Of a DNA stretch of 64,000 nucleotides, positions 11,630-20,404 are shown in pieces. The translations under genes and the position numbers were made by a program. The notes below the pieces were generated by a model that saw only the letters and a program-made list of their open reading frames with translations, did no database searches and was not told the DNA's origin. Within the stretch, counting starts at the first letter, position 1. Each line of letters opens with the position of its first letter. Origin of the DNA: Paenalkalicoccus suaedae (GTDB lineage: Bacteria; Bacillota; Bacilli; Bacillales; Salisediminibacteriaceae); contig NZ_CP041372.2 of NCBI RefSeq assembly GCF_006965545.2, positions 930,001 to 994,000 of the forward strand, read 5' to 3'.

Positions 11630-11894
11630 AATCACTCTCGGGATCGTGACGCCATGGCGAGCACACGTCCCATTTTTTTCGCGAAAAAATCGCTCATACC
11701 CTAGCGGTTATACCTATCTTAAAGAGGGAATAGGCTCTAAAGTAGGAGTATACAACTTGAAATGACATCACACGATAACAATAGTCTTCAAACCTGCACT
11801 ACATAACTAAAAAAGTTGAATCAACAGCCGTCAACAACCACATCACAGTCCTTCATTGAATTGTGCTAATTTTCTTACGAATGGAGTGGTTTAC
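11630..11894 (+). other. Long untranslated leader of the ggt operon
   Basis: This stretch holds no convincing ORF. It contains a short palindrome (ATTTTTTTCGCGAAAAAAT, 11671-11689) and mixed structured-looking sequence. Its length suggests leader-mediated control, but no known riboswitch class was recognised. Confidence 0.35.
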
Positions 11895-13526
11895 ATGAAA
11901 CAGCAAATTCCAGCATCCTCCACGATGGAAGCGAGTGGAGGAATGGTCTCAACCGCTTCGAGACAGGCAACAAACGCAGGAGTTGAAATGCTTGCGAAAG
12001 GTGGCAATGCCATTGATGCAGCAGTTGCATCGGCATTTTGCCTTGGAGTATCAGAGCCACAGGCATCAGGTATTGGTGGACAGTCGATGGCGCTCGTTTA
12101 TTTAAAAGAAGAGAACCGCATCTTTGCATTAGACGGCTCCTCGAGAGCCCCTTTCGAGCTCTCTCCTGCAGAGAATCCGGAGAGACCAATCATGCTTGGA
12201 CTTGAATCCTCCACGGTACCGTCAACCGTTGCAGCACTTGGTTATTTGCACGAAACCTATGGAAAATTACCGTTACACGACATATTAGAACCATCCGTTC
12301 GCGCGTGCCGTGAAGGAATCGAAATTACACCGCTTATTCACCGCATGCTCGTGAAAGAAAAAGAGCATTTGATCAAGGATCCATCGATCACTAAAAATTT
12401 TTTCCACGAGAAAGAGCCCGTAGATATTGGTACGTATGTCTATCAGCCAGAGCTTGCTCGCACATTCCAGCGCATGGCGAAGCACGGCTGGCGCGACTTT
12501 TATACAGGAGATATCGGCAAAGCGATTGTCGAAGACATGCAAAAGCGCGGAGGGTTGATCACGGAGATCGACATGAATCAAATCCCGATTCCAGTCGAAC
12601 GCGAGACCCTTCACAGCACGTATCGAGGCTATGAGCTTTACACGTATCCGCCACCGGGAGCAGGACGCGTGCTCGTACAAATTCTTGCAATATTAGAGGG
12701 CTTCCCACCAGATAATCTCGATACAGACGAAGCGATCGGAGCCATCATCTCCGCGCTCGCGTTCCGATTTGCGCTCAACTATCGTGAACGAACGCCGATG
12801 CATCCCGACCATTATTTGCAGTTCGTCAACCAAATGCTCATCGACAAAGGCTACGCCAAGGAGACCGTCAAGCGCATCAACGATATTTACAAGCTCGCCT
12901 TGCAGGACACTTTCCTACCACCACCTACTTCTGGAGAAACCACGCACCTCTCCGCTGCAGATAGTGACGGGAATGCGGTTGGGATCACCCAGTCTATTGA
13001 GCTTGTATTCGGTAGCAAAACAATGGCGAAGGATCTCGGATTTTTTTACAACAACTATATGAGTGCGTTTAACTATTCCGACACGTCGCATCCGTACTAT
13101 TTGCTACCTGGCGGCCGTCCGTGGAGTAGTGTGGCGCCAGTATTACTCTTTGAAAACGGAAAGGCTCGTTATTTATTAGGAAGTCCAGGTAGCGCAAGGA
13201 TTTCCACGACGCTTGCCCAAGTCATTACAAGGCTAATCGATAAAGGGGAGCCGCTCGATGATGCTATCGCATCCCCACGTTTCCACGCATCACATACAGG
13301 GTCATTGATGATTGAGCACAATCGATTTAGTGAAGAAGTAAATGAAGCACTCAGACTTGCTGGTTTTAAAATAACAAAGCGCGGAGACTATAGCTTTTAT
13401 TTAGGGTGTGTCCAAGGAATTCAGCTCCCTAAGAACAAACGAGAACGCTTTTTTGGAGTCGCAGATCCAAGACGGGATGGTACAGCCAGAGGACCAGAAT
13501 TAAACGAATTGGGAGTGGATATATAG
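11895..13526 (+). CDS. ggt: Gamma-glutamyltransferase family protein (Ntn hydrolase)
   Basis: Members cleave or transfer gamma-glutamyl groups from glutathione-like or polyglutamyl substrates and mature by self-cleavage before a threonine. The chosen ATG gives 543 residues, with the ribosome site GGAGTGG at 11883-11889; an earlier in-frame ATG at 11856 lacks one. The N-terminus MVSTASRQATNAGVEML and the GGNAIDAAVA motif near residue 35 are typical. Thr349 in GETTHLSAADSDGN is the expected nucleophile. No signal peptide is visible, so it is probably cytoplasmic, unlike secreted Bacillus Ggt. It overlaps the next ligase gene by one base, so it probably belongs to a peptide or glutamyl-compound pathway. 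Confidence 0.88.
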   Translation: MKQQIPASSTMEASGGMVSTASRQATNAGVEMLAKGGNAIDAAVASAFCLGVSEPQASGIGGQSMALVYLKEENRIFALDGSSRAPFELSPAENPERPIMLGLESSTVPSTVAALGYLHETYGKLPLHDILEPSVRACREGIEITPLIHRMLVKEKEHLIKDPSITKNFFHEKEPVDIGTYVYQPELARTFQRMAKHGWRDFYTGDIGKAIVEDMQKRGGLITEIDMNQIPIPVERETLHSTYRGYELYTYPPPGAGRVLVQILAILEGFPPDNLDTDEAIGAIISALAFRFALNYRERTPMHPDHYLQFVNQMLIDKGYAKETVKRINDIYKLALQDTFLPPPTSGETTHLSAADSDGNAVGITQSIELVFGSKTMAKDLGFFYNNYMSAFNYSDTSHPYYLLPGGRPWSSVAPVLLFENGKARYLLGSPGSARISTTLAQVITRLIDKGEPLDDAIASPRFHASHTGSLMIEHNRFSEEVNEALRLAGFKITKRGDYSFYLGCVQGIQLPKNKRERFFGVADPRRDGTARGPELNELGVDI

Positions 13527-15670
13527 TGAAAATTGCTGTGGTATATAACCGTGAAAGTCAGGCGGTCATCAATTTATTCGGTACACAAAACAGAGAGAAG
13601 TACGGACTTGAGACAATTAAACGTATTAAGGACGGTTTGACTGCTGGTGGTCACGAAGTGAAGACATTTGAGGGAGATAAAAATCTCATCAAAAATTTAG
13701 AGGACTTTATGCCATCCGTACTTTCAGGAGAGCGACCGGGTCTTGTCTTTAACTTAAGCTACGGCATTCAAGGTAGAGGCCGCTATATGCATGTACCAGG
13801 TATGCTTGAAATGCTTGGTGTCCCTTATGTTGGGTCTGGTCCTGAAACGCATGCGCTGGCATTAGATAAAGTTGTTACAAAGATTTTGCTCATGCAACAA
13901 GGGCTACCAACGCCTAAATTTGCGGTGCTTAATAAACCAGATAGCCCGCTTGTGGAGAATTTGAAGTATCCTCTAATCGTAAAACCTAAGGACGAAGCGG
14001 TTTCCTTTGGACTTCGTATCGTAAATAACGAAGAAGAGCTTCGCGAGGGTGTTCGTGTGATTTATGAACAATTCAATGCGCCGACGCTTGTCGAAGAATA
14101 TATTGAAGGACGGGAAGTAAACGTTGCCCTACTTGGGAATAATCCCGTCGAGCCATTACCACCCGTGGAGCTTGTTTTCCACAATGGTCCAAAGATTTTT
14201 ACGTATGAAGATAAAAAGAATACGAGTGGTCGTACGGTAGAGAAAGTATGTCCAGCACCTTTATCAGAAGAGGAAACGAAGCGTGTGCAGGACTTAGCGG
14301 TGCAAACGTTTAAGGCACTAAACTGCTATGACTCGGCTCGCGTTGATTTTCGTATTGACCAGGATGGGAACCCGTATATTTTAGAGGTCAATTCCATGGC
14401 GAGCCTAGGTAGCGACGGATCGCTCGTATTTGCTGCAGATAAAATTGGCTTAGACTATACGAAGCTCGTTAATAGATTAATAGATGTTACGTGCGAGAGA
14501 TATTTTGGCAAAGACTTTTTTGATGAAGAAAGCCACAAATCGTCTTCAACCGCTGATAAGCTTTTCCGCCGAGTCACGCAAAGTCGCTCTAAGATCGAAG
14601 CCGATTTAAAGACGTGGACGAACATGTCGAGTCGCACAGAGGATGCTGTTGGCCTTAGTAGCGTACGCAAGCTGTTTGAGGAGCGTTTAGGGAAGCTAAA
14701 GCTTGATCAAGTCGATGCGCTGACGAATGGTCGTTCTGCGTGGACGTGGGAGACGAAGGCAGGACTAACGGACGGAACGCTACTTGTCGTTCCTATTGAT
14801 GTACCGGGCGGACGTAACGGCTTCCCAATTCCATACCGCCGCGAGCAGGAGTGGGTGTTTGGAGAAGGAATTGCTTCAAGTCGCGGTGGTATTGCGACTG
14901 TGTTAGCGGCTTTGCAGGCGTTGAAGGAAGAGAAGCTACTTAGTAAAACGAAGGTCGGCGTATTTTTCTATGCAGATGAAGGAAGAGGGATGCGCTACAG
15001 TTCGCAAATGCTTGTAAAAGCGGCGAGTCGGGCGAAGCAGGTGCTTGTCATGCAGCCTGGATTTGCGGAGGGGAAGGTTGTCGACCAACGCCGAGGAACA
15101 AAGGAATTCCAGCTCATTATTGAGGGAGATCCGTTGCGCATTGGGAAGGAATCAAAGAGTAGTGATGTGCTGAGCTATTTTATTGAGAATGCAGAGAAGC
15201 TAAAGAGCTTAAATAGTCGGAAGAAGAAGGTAGCTGTATCGGTTCAGGATATGAAGTCAGAGCGATATAGCGTGCTTATGCCGCACCGAGTGACGGCAAC
15301 GCTCTCTGTCACATATTTAGATGAGACGACTGCGACGGAGGTCGAGCAGGAGCTTAAAAAGCTCTTCTCGGGGGCGAAATCAGGAATGAAAACATACATG
15401 GAACAGGTCGTCGATCGACCACCACTCTTGAGGAAGAAACTAAATCCAATCATTGCAAGGTTAAAGGAGTGGACAGAGGCAAAGCAACTTCCATTCGGCA
15501 TTGAGTCTAGTCTACTTTCGACTGCGGCGGGAGTCATTCCAAGTGAAACACCAGTAGTATGTGGATTTTCGCCGGCAAGTAGAGATTTATATACGCCGAA
15601 CGAGGCGCTACACCGTATTGAGCTCGTGCAACGATCATTGCTATTAGCGCTTTATTTGCAGGGAGAATAA
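13526..15670 (+). CDS. ATP-grasp (D-Ala-D-Ala ligase-like) / degenerate M20-peptidase-like fusion protein
   Basis: The first 330 or so of 714 residues resemble D-alanine-D-alanine ligases: MKIAVVYNRES, the ATP-grasp stretch PTLVEEYIEGREVNVALLGN near residue 190, and ARVDFRIDQDGNPYILEVNSM near residue 275. Residues about 390-714 look like an M20/ArgE-type peptidase, but the metal sites are altered. VPIDVPGG (near 422) lacks the His of HxD, ASSRGG (near 452) lacks the Asp, DEGRG (near 483) lacks one Glu, and LYTPNE near the end has Tyr for His. That half may bind rather than cleave. Start is GTG with GGGAGTGG upstream; it overlaps ggt by one base. The product is unknown. Confidence 0.8.
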   Translation: MKIAVVYNRESQAVINLFGTQNREKYGLETIKRIKDGLTAGGHEVKTFEGDKNLIKNLEDFMPSVLSGERPGLVFNLSYGIQGRGRYMHVPGMLEMLGVPYVGSGPETHALALDKVVTKILLMQQGLPTPKFAVLNKPDSPLVENLKYPLIVKPKDEAVSFGLRIVNNEEELREGVRVIYEQFNAPTLVEEYIEGREVNVALLGNNPVEPLPPVELVFHNGPKIFTYEDKKNTSGRTVEKVCPAPLSEEETKRVQDLAVQTFKALNCYDSARVDFRIDQDGNPYILEVNSMASLGSDGSLVFAADKIGLDYTKLVNRLIDVTCERYFGKDFFDEESHKSSSTADKLFRRVTQSRSKIEADLKTWTNMSSRTEDAVGLSSVRKLFEERLGKLKLDQVDALTNGRSAWTWETKAGLTDGTLLVVPIDVPGGRNGFPIPYRREQEWVFGEGIASSRGGIATVLAALQALKEEKLLSKTKVGVFFYADEGRGMRYSSQMLVKAASRAKQVLVMQPGFAEGKVVDQRRGTKEFQLIIEGDPLRIGKESKSSDVLSYFIENAEKLKSLNSRKKKVAVSVQDMKSERYSVLMPHRVTATLSVTYLDETTATEVEQELKKLFSGAKSGMKTYMEQVVDRPPLLRKKLNPIIARLKEWTEAKQLPFGIESSLLSTAAGVIPSETPVVCGFSPASRDLYTPNEALHRIELVQRSLLLALYLQGE

Positions 15671-15675
15671 CGCTT

Positions 15676-16491
15676 ATGGACAAGCTACCTATTTTTGTGT
15701 CGGTGCCACATGGTGGAACGAAGGTGCCTGAGGGTTTACGCAACAAACTACTGCTTTCCGAGCTTGAGATTGTGCACGACGGTGACACATGGACAGGGGA
15801 GCTATTTGACTTTAAGGAGCTTGCCCACGTGTTTGTTAGTCAGTCTGTGGCGAGGATTGTCGTTGATATGAACCGGGCGCCGGGTGATCTGCCGCCGCAT
15901 AACGTGGACGGTGTCGTAAAGACGGTTGCGGTAACAGGTGAGAACGTATGGAAGCCATCGCTTTCAGAGGAAGAGATTAGGGATTTAGTGGAGACCATTC
16001 ACGCACCTTATCATGAAGCTATGCGTGAGGGTCTTCTACAACCAATTTCATTTGGTGTAGACTGTCACACGATGCTTGCAGAAAGTCCTGTAATAGGTGG
16101 TGGAGAGGCGATAACGCGTCCGCTGTTTTGTATTAGTAACCGTGGAGGAGAAGATGGCATAGAGGAGGACGAGCCTGTCACGGCAAGTCCTGCGTTTATG
16201 CACAGAATGCGAGAGCTAATAGAAGAAGCATTTGCTGACTACGGGATTGACGGGGTAGAGCTGTGTGTGATCAATGCTCCGTTTAAAGGTGGCTATGTGA
16301 CGCAATTACACGGTGCACAAACAGATAAGCCGTTCGTTCAGCTGGAGATAAATCGAAGGCTATATATGAGCGAGGAAAGTGGCGTTGCGCCGACCAAGGA
16401 GGAACGCGCGCAGATGTCAGAGCTGCGGGAGAAGCTTGGTCGCGTGTTTGCGCAGTTAGCGTTCGAGTTATCGGATTCAACGCTTCGATAA
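15676..16491 (+). CDS. N-formylglutamate amidohydrolase family protein
   Basis: The family consists of zinc hydrolases that release formate or other acyl groups from N-acyl amino acids. The 271-residue product contains VSVPHGGTKVPE near residue 9, DMNRAPGD near residue 60, GVDCHTMLA near residue 118 and a final QLEINRRLYM, the standard layout with His, Asp and Glu ligands. It lies six bases after the ligase-fusion gene and is the last gene of the three-gene unit. No hut genes are nearby, so a role in histidine breakdown is unlikely; a substrate produced by the neighbouring ligase is more plausible (inference). Confidence 0.82.
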   Translation: MDKLPIFVSVPHGGTKVPEGLRNKLLLSELEIVHDGDTWTGELFDFKELAHVFVSQSVARIVVDMNRAPGDLPPHNVDGVVKTVAVTGENVWKPSLSEEEIRDLVETIHAPYHEAMREGLLQPISFGVDCHTMLAESPVIGGGEAITRPLFCISNRGGEDGIEEDEPVTASPAFMHRMRELIEEAFADYGIDGVELCVINAPFKGGYVTQLHGAQTDKPFVQLEINRRLYMSEESGVAPTKEERAQMSELREKLGRVFAQLAFELSDSTLR

Positions 16492-16501
16492 CCGCCGGCT
16501 G

Positions 16502-16530
16502 TTTACAAATCTTCAGACAATAGGTACAAT
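16502..16530 (+). promoter_or_regulatory. Sigma-A promoter of the ykoFEDC operon
   Basis: The -35 box is TTTACA (16502-16507) and the -10 box TACAAT (16525-16530), with a 17-bp spacer. The transcript would begin immediately before the TPP riboswitch. Confidence 0.75.
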
Positions 16531-16554
16531 GAACGTAACAATACAATGACACGA

Positions 16555-16646
16555 ACGCACTAGGGGTGCATCTATCTTGCTGAGAGACAGGCTTGTCCTG
16601 TTAACCCTTTGAACCCGAACTAGATAATACTAGCGTGGGGAAGTGC
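16555..16646 (+). ncRNA. TPP riboswitch (THI element)
   Basis: The conserved thi-box segments are present in order: CTAGGGGTGC, GCTGAGA, ACCCTTTGAACC, then GATAATACTAGCGTGGGGAA. The P1 stem pairs GCAC (16557-16560) with GTGC (16643-16646). The 3' strand of P1 plus two bases, GTGCAG (16643-16648), can instead pair with CTGCAC (16688-16693), the 5' arm of the following terminator. This gives a classical switch: bound TPP frees the terminator and stops ykoFEDC transcription. Confidence 0.96.
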
Positions 16647-16685
16647 AGTTAATCATACGATTCACGCACTTATTCGTAAACGATT

Positions 16686-16728
16686 GCCTGCACCTTCCTA
16701 TTAGTTTAGGAGCGTGCAGGCTTTTTTG
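16686..16728 (+). terminator. Riboswitch-controlled intrinsic terminator
   Basis: GCCTGCAC pairs with GTGCAGGC, followed by six T. It lies between the TPP aptamer and ykoF and is the expression platform. Confidence 0.9.
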
Positions 16729-16809
16729 CGTTTCGTCTTGTGTTGAAATAGAAAAGGGATGCTTACGGCAAATTAGTTTGTAAGTAATCACGATGGAGGA
16801 GAGTTTAGC

Positions 16810-17418
16810 ATGCAAGGACTATCATGTGGAACAAGTAATATCGTAGGAGTAAGGTTTGCTATTTACCCAATGGCAGATAATTTTGTCGAAATCATTAAAG
16901 GGGCTTTAGAAGAAGTTGATACATCTAAAGTGTGGATGCAAACAGATGACGTGACAACATGTGTGCGAGGTCGAAGTGAACACGTATTTGACGTGGCGAA
17001 AGCGATCTTTATCCACGCAGCAAAAACTGGAACGCACGTTGTCTTTAGCGGAACATTTTCAATCGGATGTCCTGGTGACAGCGAGGGAGACACGTATATG
17101 TCGGAGAACGATGAGCGTCTAAACGAAGAAAAGTCTCAACAGGAATCTGTCGAAGCGGCATCTCACTTTGCACTTTACCCAATGGATAACCCGAACTACA
17201 TGCAGGTTATTGCCGATCAGTGTGCAGTTGCACAAGAGCACGGTACGTTTACGAAGGGTGTTCACTACGCGTCTCGTTTAGATGGTGATGCAAATAAAGT
17301 CTTCCATACGCTTGAGACAGCATTTGTTAATGCCTCTAAAACAAAAGAACGCGCACATGTGACAATGACTGCTCACATTTCAGCAAATAGTCCATCAAAG
17401 AAGGACAACGCGTCATGA
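16810..17418 (+). CDS. ykoF: Thiamine/HMP-binding protein YkoF
   Basis: YkoF binds thiamine or its pyrimidine precursor and accompanies the YkoEDC transporter. The 202-residue product is an internal duplication: a FAIYPMADNFVEII-like segment near residue 17 recurs as FALYPMDNPNYMQVI near residue 118, the two tandem YkoF-type domains. A GGAGGAG ribosome site lies upstream. It follows the TPP riboswitch and overlaps ykoE by four bases. It has no signal peptide, so it is a cytoplasmic protein. Confidence 0.93.
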   Translation: MQGLSCGTSNIVGVRFAIYPMADNFVEIIKGALEEVDTSKVWMQTDDVTTCVRGRSEHVFDVAKAIFIHAAKTGTHVVFSGTFSIGCPGDSEGDTYMSENDERLNEEKSQQESVEAASHFALYPMDNPNYMQVIADQCAVAQEHGTFTKGVHYASRLDGDANKVFHTLETAFVNASKTKERAHVTMTAHISANSPSKKDNAS

Positions 17419-18020
17419 TGAAATCCTGGAAGCTTAAAGAGATTGTCTTAATGTCCATCTTAGGAGTTGTGTTTGCTGTTGTTTACCTGCTCTTTTTCTT
17501 TGCAGGACAAGGCTTAACAAGCTTCTTAATTCCGTTTGGTTTAGGCCCGTTCGGCTATGAAGTCATCTTTGGAATATGGTTTATTGTCTCTATCATCGCC
17601 GCCTATATTATTCGAAAGCCAGGGGCTGCCTTCTGGTCGGAGCTTATTGCAGGAACCGTACAAGTACTTCTTGGAACGCCAGCAGGTCCAATGCTAATCA
17701 TATCTGCTGCTATTCAAGGTATTGGCGCTGAGCTTGTCTTTGCAGCGACTCGCTATCGTGTTTATAACCTGTACGTGTTAATGATGGCGGGTATGTCGGC
17801 AGCGCTTTTCAGCTACGTATGGGGAATCTTCCAGTCCGGTCTTCTGGCAATGGAGCCATGGCTCATTATTACAACCTTTATCGTGCGAATGATCAGTGGT
17901 GCTCTACTTGCTGGATTACTCGGTAAATTCCTAAGTGATCAGCTCGCAAACACAGGCGTTCTGCGCGGCTATGCGTTAGGAAAGGAGCGCGAGGGACGCT
18001 ATGAGCGTAAAGTCTCCTAA
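17415..18020 (+). CDS. ykoE: ECF transporter substrate-binding (S) subunit YkoE
   Basis: YkoE is the membrane substrate-binding component of a thiamine-precursor ECF transporter. The 201-residue protein has about six hydrophobic segments, beginning with KEIVLMSILGVVFAVVYLL near residue 8. The loop AGTVQVLLGTPAGPM near residue 80 resembles the ligand-binding region of the family. It overlaps ykoF (ATGATGA) and ykoD. TPP-riboswitch control supports a thiamine-related substrate. Confidence 0.92.
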   Translation: MMKSWKLKEIVLMSILGVVFAVVYLLFFFAGQGLTSFLIPFGLGPFGYEVIFGIWFIVSIIAAYIIRKPGAAFWSELIAGTVQVLLGTPAGPMLIISAAIQGIGAELVFAATRYRVYNLYVLMMAGMSAALFSYVWGIFQSGLLAMEPWLIITTFIVRMISGALLAGLLGKFLSDQLANTGVLRGYALGKEREGRYERKVS

Positions 18021-19530
18021 TACACTCGTTCAGGCAGTTAACTACTCGTTTTCGTATGAGCAAGACCACCCTCTTTTAAACAACCTCTCTCTGACTATTT
18101 CAGAGGGAGAAACCACGATATTGGCAGGTGCAAGCGGCTCTGGGAAGAGCACGCTTGCACTTTGTTTAAATGGTTTATATCCAGAGGCTGTTGAAGGCTA
18201 CAGTACTGGAGAGCTTTTCTTCCGCGATAAGAGCGTTACGTCCTTTGAGAAGGGAGAGCTCAATCAACAAATCGGTATTGTGTTTCAGGATCCTGAGAGC
18301 CAGTTTTGTATGCTTAAGGTAGAGGATGAGCTAGCCTTTACGCTCGAAAATATCGAAACACCGCGAGAGGAAATGGCCGACCTCATTTCTGATGTGTTAG
18401 AAAAAATCGGAATAACAAAGCTACGTCATCGTGATATTCACTCTCTTTCAGGTGGGCAAAAGCAAAAAGTCGCGCTCGCAGCCGTGCTACTACTAAAGCC
18501 AACGATGCTTATTTTAGATGAGCCAACTGCGAATCTGGATCCTCAGTCACGACTAGAGTTTGTTGAATTGATCGAACGTTTATCGATGACAACGCTTATT
18601 ATTGACCATCAGCTAGAGGATTGGCTTCGATTCACAGATCGCATGCTTGTCTTATCTCGAAGTGGAGAGCTCGTACTTGAAGGAAAACCGATGGAGCTAT
18701 TACGTAAACACAAGAACGAACTCGAAGCGGAGGGCATCACGTTCTCTCCCGTATATGAAGAACTCCCTCACGTCGATCATGGTTCCGAGATTTTACGCGT
18801 GCAAAATCTACAGTTTAAACGAAAGAAGAACGTCATTTTAACTAATATTGACTTTTCGATTCATGAGAAAGAATTTGTTGCGATTGTTGGTGGGAATGGT
18901 GCAGGGAAGTCAACAATGCTACAACTCCTATCTCGGCTTCTAAAGCCTACAAGAGGGTCTATTGAGCTTCATGGAACTGCTATTACATCCTTTCAGGAGC
19001 TAGAGCTTCGTGAGAAAATGGGCTTCGTGTTTCAAAATCCAGAGCATCAATTTATTACGGATTCAGTAGAAGAAGAGGTAGCCTTTGGGATGGAGGTTCG
19101 AGATGAGAGTGGAATTGGAGCACGAGTTGATGACCTGCTTCAACGCTTTCATCTTAAAAACCACCGCAGAGCCAACCCGTTTTCTTTAAGTGGCGGTCAA
19201 AAAAGGCGGCTGAGCGTGGCAACAATGCTCCACGAAGGGCAGGATATCCTGCTGTTTGATGAGCCAACGTTTGGTCAGGACGCGCGCACGTCGAGTGAGC
19301 TACTTAAAATCGTTAAATCACTTCAGGAGCAGGGGACAGCAATTGTCTTTGTTACGCATGATATGGATCTCGTTGATCAATACTGTGATAGAGCGCTCGT
19401 TTTCCACGAGCAAGAGTTGGCATTTGATGGATCACCAGAAGAGCTATTTCATAACGAGGCGCTTCTTCAAGCAGCGAGACTTCGCAAGCCGTACCGGATG
19501 AGACAGGCACTGGAGGTGGTTGGACAATGA
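18001..19530 (+). CDS. ykoD: ECF transporter energy-coupling ATPase YkoD (two fused ATPase domains)
   Basis: YkoD powers uptake by the YkoE-YkoC complex. It is a 509-residue fusion of two ABC ATPases. Domain 1 has the Walker A motif GASGSGKST near residue 39, the signature LSGGQKQK and the Walker B motif LILDEPTANLD. Domain 2 has GGNGAGKST near residue 300, LSGGQKRRLS and ILLFDEPTFGQD. Both sites look intact. It starts inside ykoE, and its TGA overlaps the ykoC ATG. Confidence 0.94.
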   Translation: MSVKSPNTLVQAVNYSFSYEQDHPLLNNLSLTISEGETTILAGASGSGKSTLALCLNGLYPEAVEGYSTGELFFRDKSVTSFEKGELNQQIGIVFQDPESQFCMLKVEDELAFTLENIETPREEMADLISDVLEKIGITKLRHRDIHSLSGGQKQKVALAAVLLLKPTMLILDEPTANLDPQSRLEFVELIERLSMTTLIIDHQLEDWLRFTDRMLVLSRSGELVLEGKPMELLRKHKNELEAEGITFSPVYEELPHVDHGSEILRVQNLQFKRKKNVILTNIDFSIHEKEFVAIVGGNGAGKSTMLQLLSRLLKPTRGSIELHGTAITSFQELELREKMGFVFQNPEHQFITDSVEEEVAFGMEVRDESGIGARVDDLLQRFHLKNHRRANPFSLSGGQKRRLSVATMLHEGQDILLFDEPTFGQDARTSSELLKIVKSLQEQGTAIVFVTHDMDLVDQYCDRALVFHEQELAFDGSPEELFHNEALLQAARLRKPYRMRQALEVVGQ

Positions 19531-20306
19531 TTCAAGACATTAACCCCACGATTAAAGGTATCGCAGTCCTGATTCCAGGTGTCATTCTAAGCTTTAGCTT
19601 CGATATCGTTACACCGCTTGCCTATCTCTTCTTTATTTTTGCAGTCACGATGCTCCTAAGTCCCATTACTTTTAAAAAATGGGCACTCTACATGAGTCCA
19701 TTTCTTGTCCTCTCATTAGGGTTTGGCTGGATGGCCGTTTTATATACAAACGCAGACTTTGTGAGCGGTGAAGTGCTATTCACCTTCTGGCGCTTTGATA
19801 TTACGACTGGCTCGATTATGGTCGGAATAAGCCTCGCGCTGCGCTCTCTTTGCTTTATCGCGCTGTCTCTCCTCTTTATCTTAACAACAGACTCGACCAA
19901 ATTTATGCTCAGCCTCATGCAACAGGCCAAGCTACCACCAAAGCTCACGTACGGCATTCTCGCAGGGTATCGCTTCCTGCCGACCTTCCGTCACGAGCTA
20001 GAGGTTTTAAAACAGGCACACCGCGTGCGAGGAGTCGGTCGCGCTAAAGGAATTAAAGGGCGCCTCACGCAGTTTAGACGCTATGTGATCCCGCTCATGG
20101 CCAATGCGATTCGTAAGGCCGAGCGTGTCGCTGTCGCGATGGAGTCCAAAGGCTTTACTGGGTCAACAACGCGAACGCACTACCACCACATGACGGTTAA
20201 AACACGCGATTGGACGTTTTTAGCCAGCATGAACGTGGCGTTAGTAGCGGTGTTTATCCTCTCCTATCAATTGGGGTACTTAAATATTTTTGGCATCCAA
20301 TTTTAA
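19527..20306 (+). CDS. ykoC: ECF transporter transmembrane coupling (T) subunit YkoC
   Basis: YkoC couples the ATPase domains to the S subunit. The 259-residue protein has several membrane helices. Its cytoplasmic coupling region contains VRGVGRAKGIKG near residue 167 and ERVAVAMESKGF near residue 199, the Ala-Arg-Gly-type coupling motifs of CbiQ proteins. It starts in the ykoD stop (ATGA) with TGGAGGTGG before it. It is the last gene of the operon; no clear terminator follows. Confidence 0.92.
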   Translation: MIQDINPTIKGIAVLIPGVILSFSFDIVTPLAYLFFIFAVTMLLSPITFKKWALYMSPFLVLSLGFGWMAVLYTNADFVSGEVLFTFWRFDITTGSIMVGISLALRSLCFIALSLLFILTTDSTKFMLSLMQQAKLPPKLTYGILAGYRFLPTFRHELEVLKQAHRVRGVGRAKGIKGRLTQFRRYVIPLMANAIRKAERVAVAMESKGFTGSTTRTHYHHMTVKTRDWTFLASMNVALVAVFILSYQLGYLNIFGIQF

Positions 20307-20364
20307 CTAAATGATAATCGACATTTTTTTGAAGATTTTGTTTCTAATTTTGCCTGACTTCTTA

Positions 20365-20370
20365 TATACT
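20365..20370 (+). promoter_or_regulatory. Probable -10 box (TATACT) upstream of the CNNM/CorC gene
   Basis: TATACT lies 35 bp before the TTG start. The -35 element is weak, so this is tentative. Confidence 0.35.
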
Positions 20371-20404
20371 ATTCTTATTACCTATTCAGGAGAGTGATGG
20401 AATT

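Noticed and set aside
10810-11704. Frames in array R1 on both strands
   Set aside because: By-products of the 21-bp array; composition and starts are not gene-like.
20311-20327. Fur-like box (TGATAATCGACATT)
   Set aside because: Only one half matches; too weak to call.
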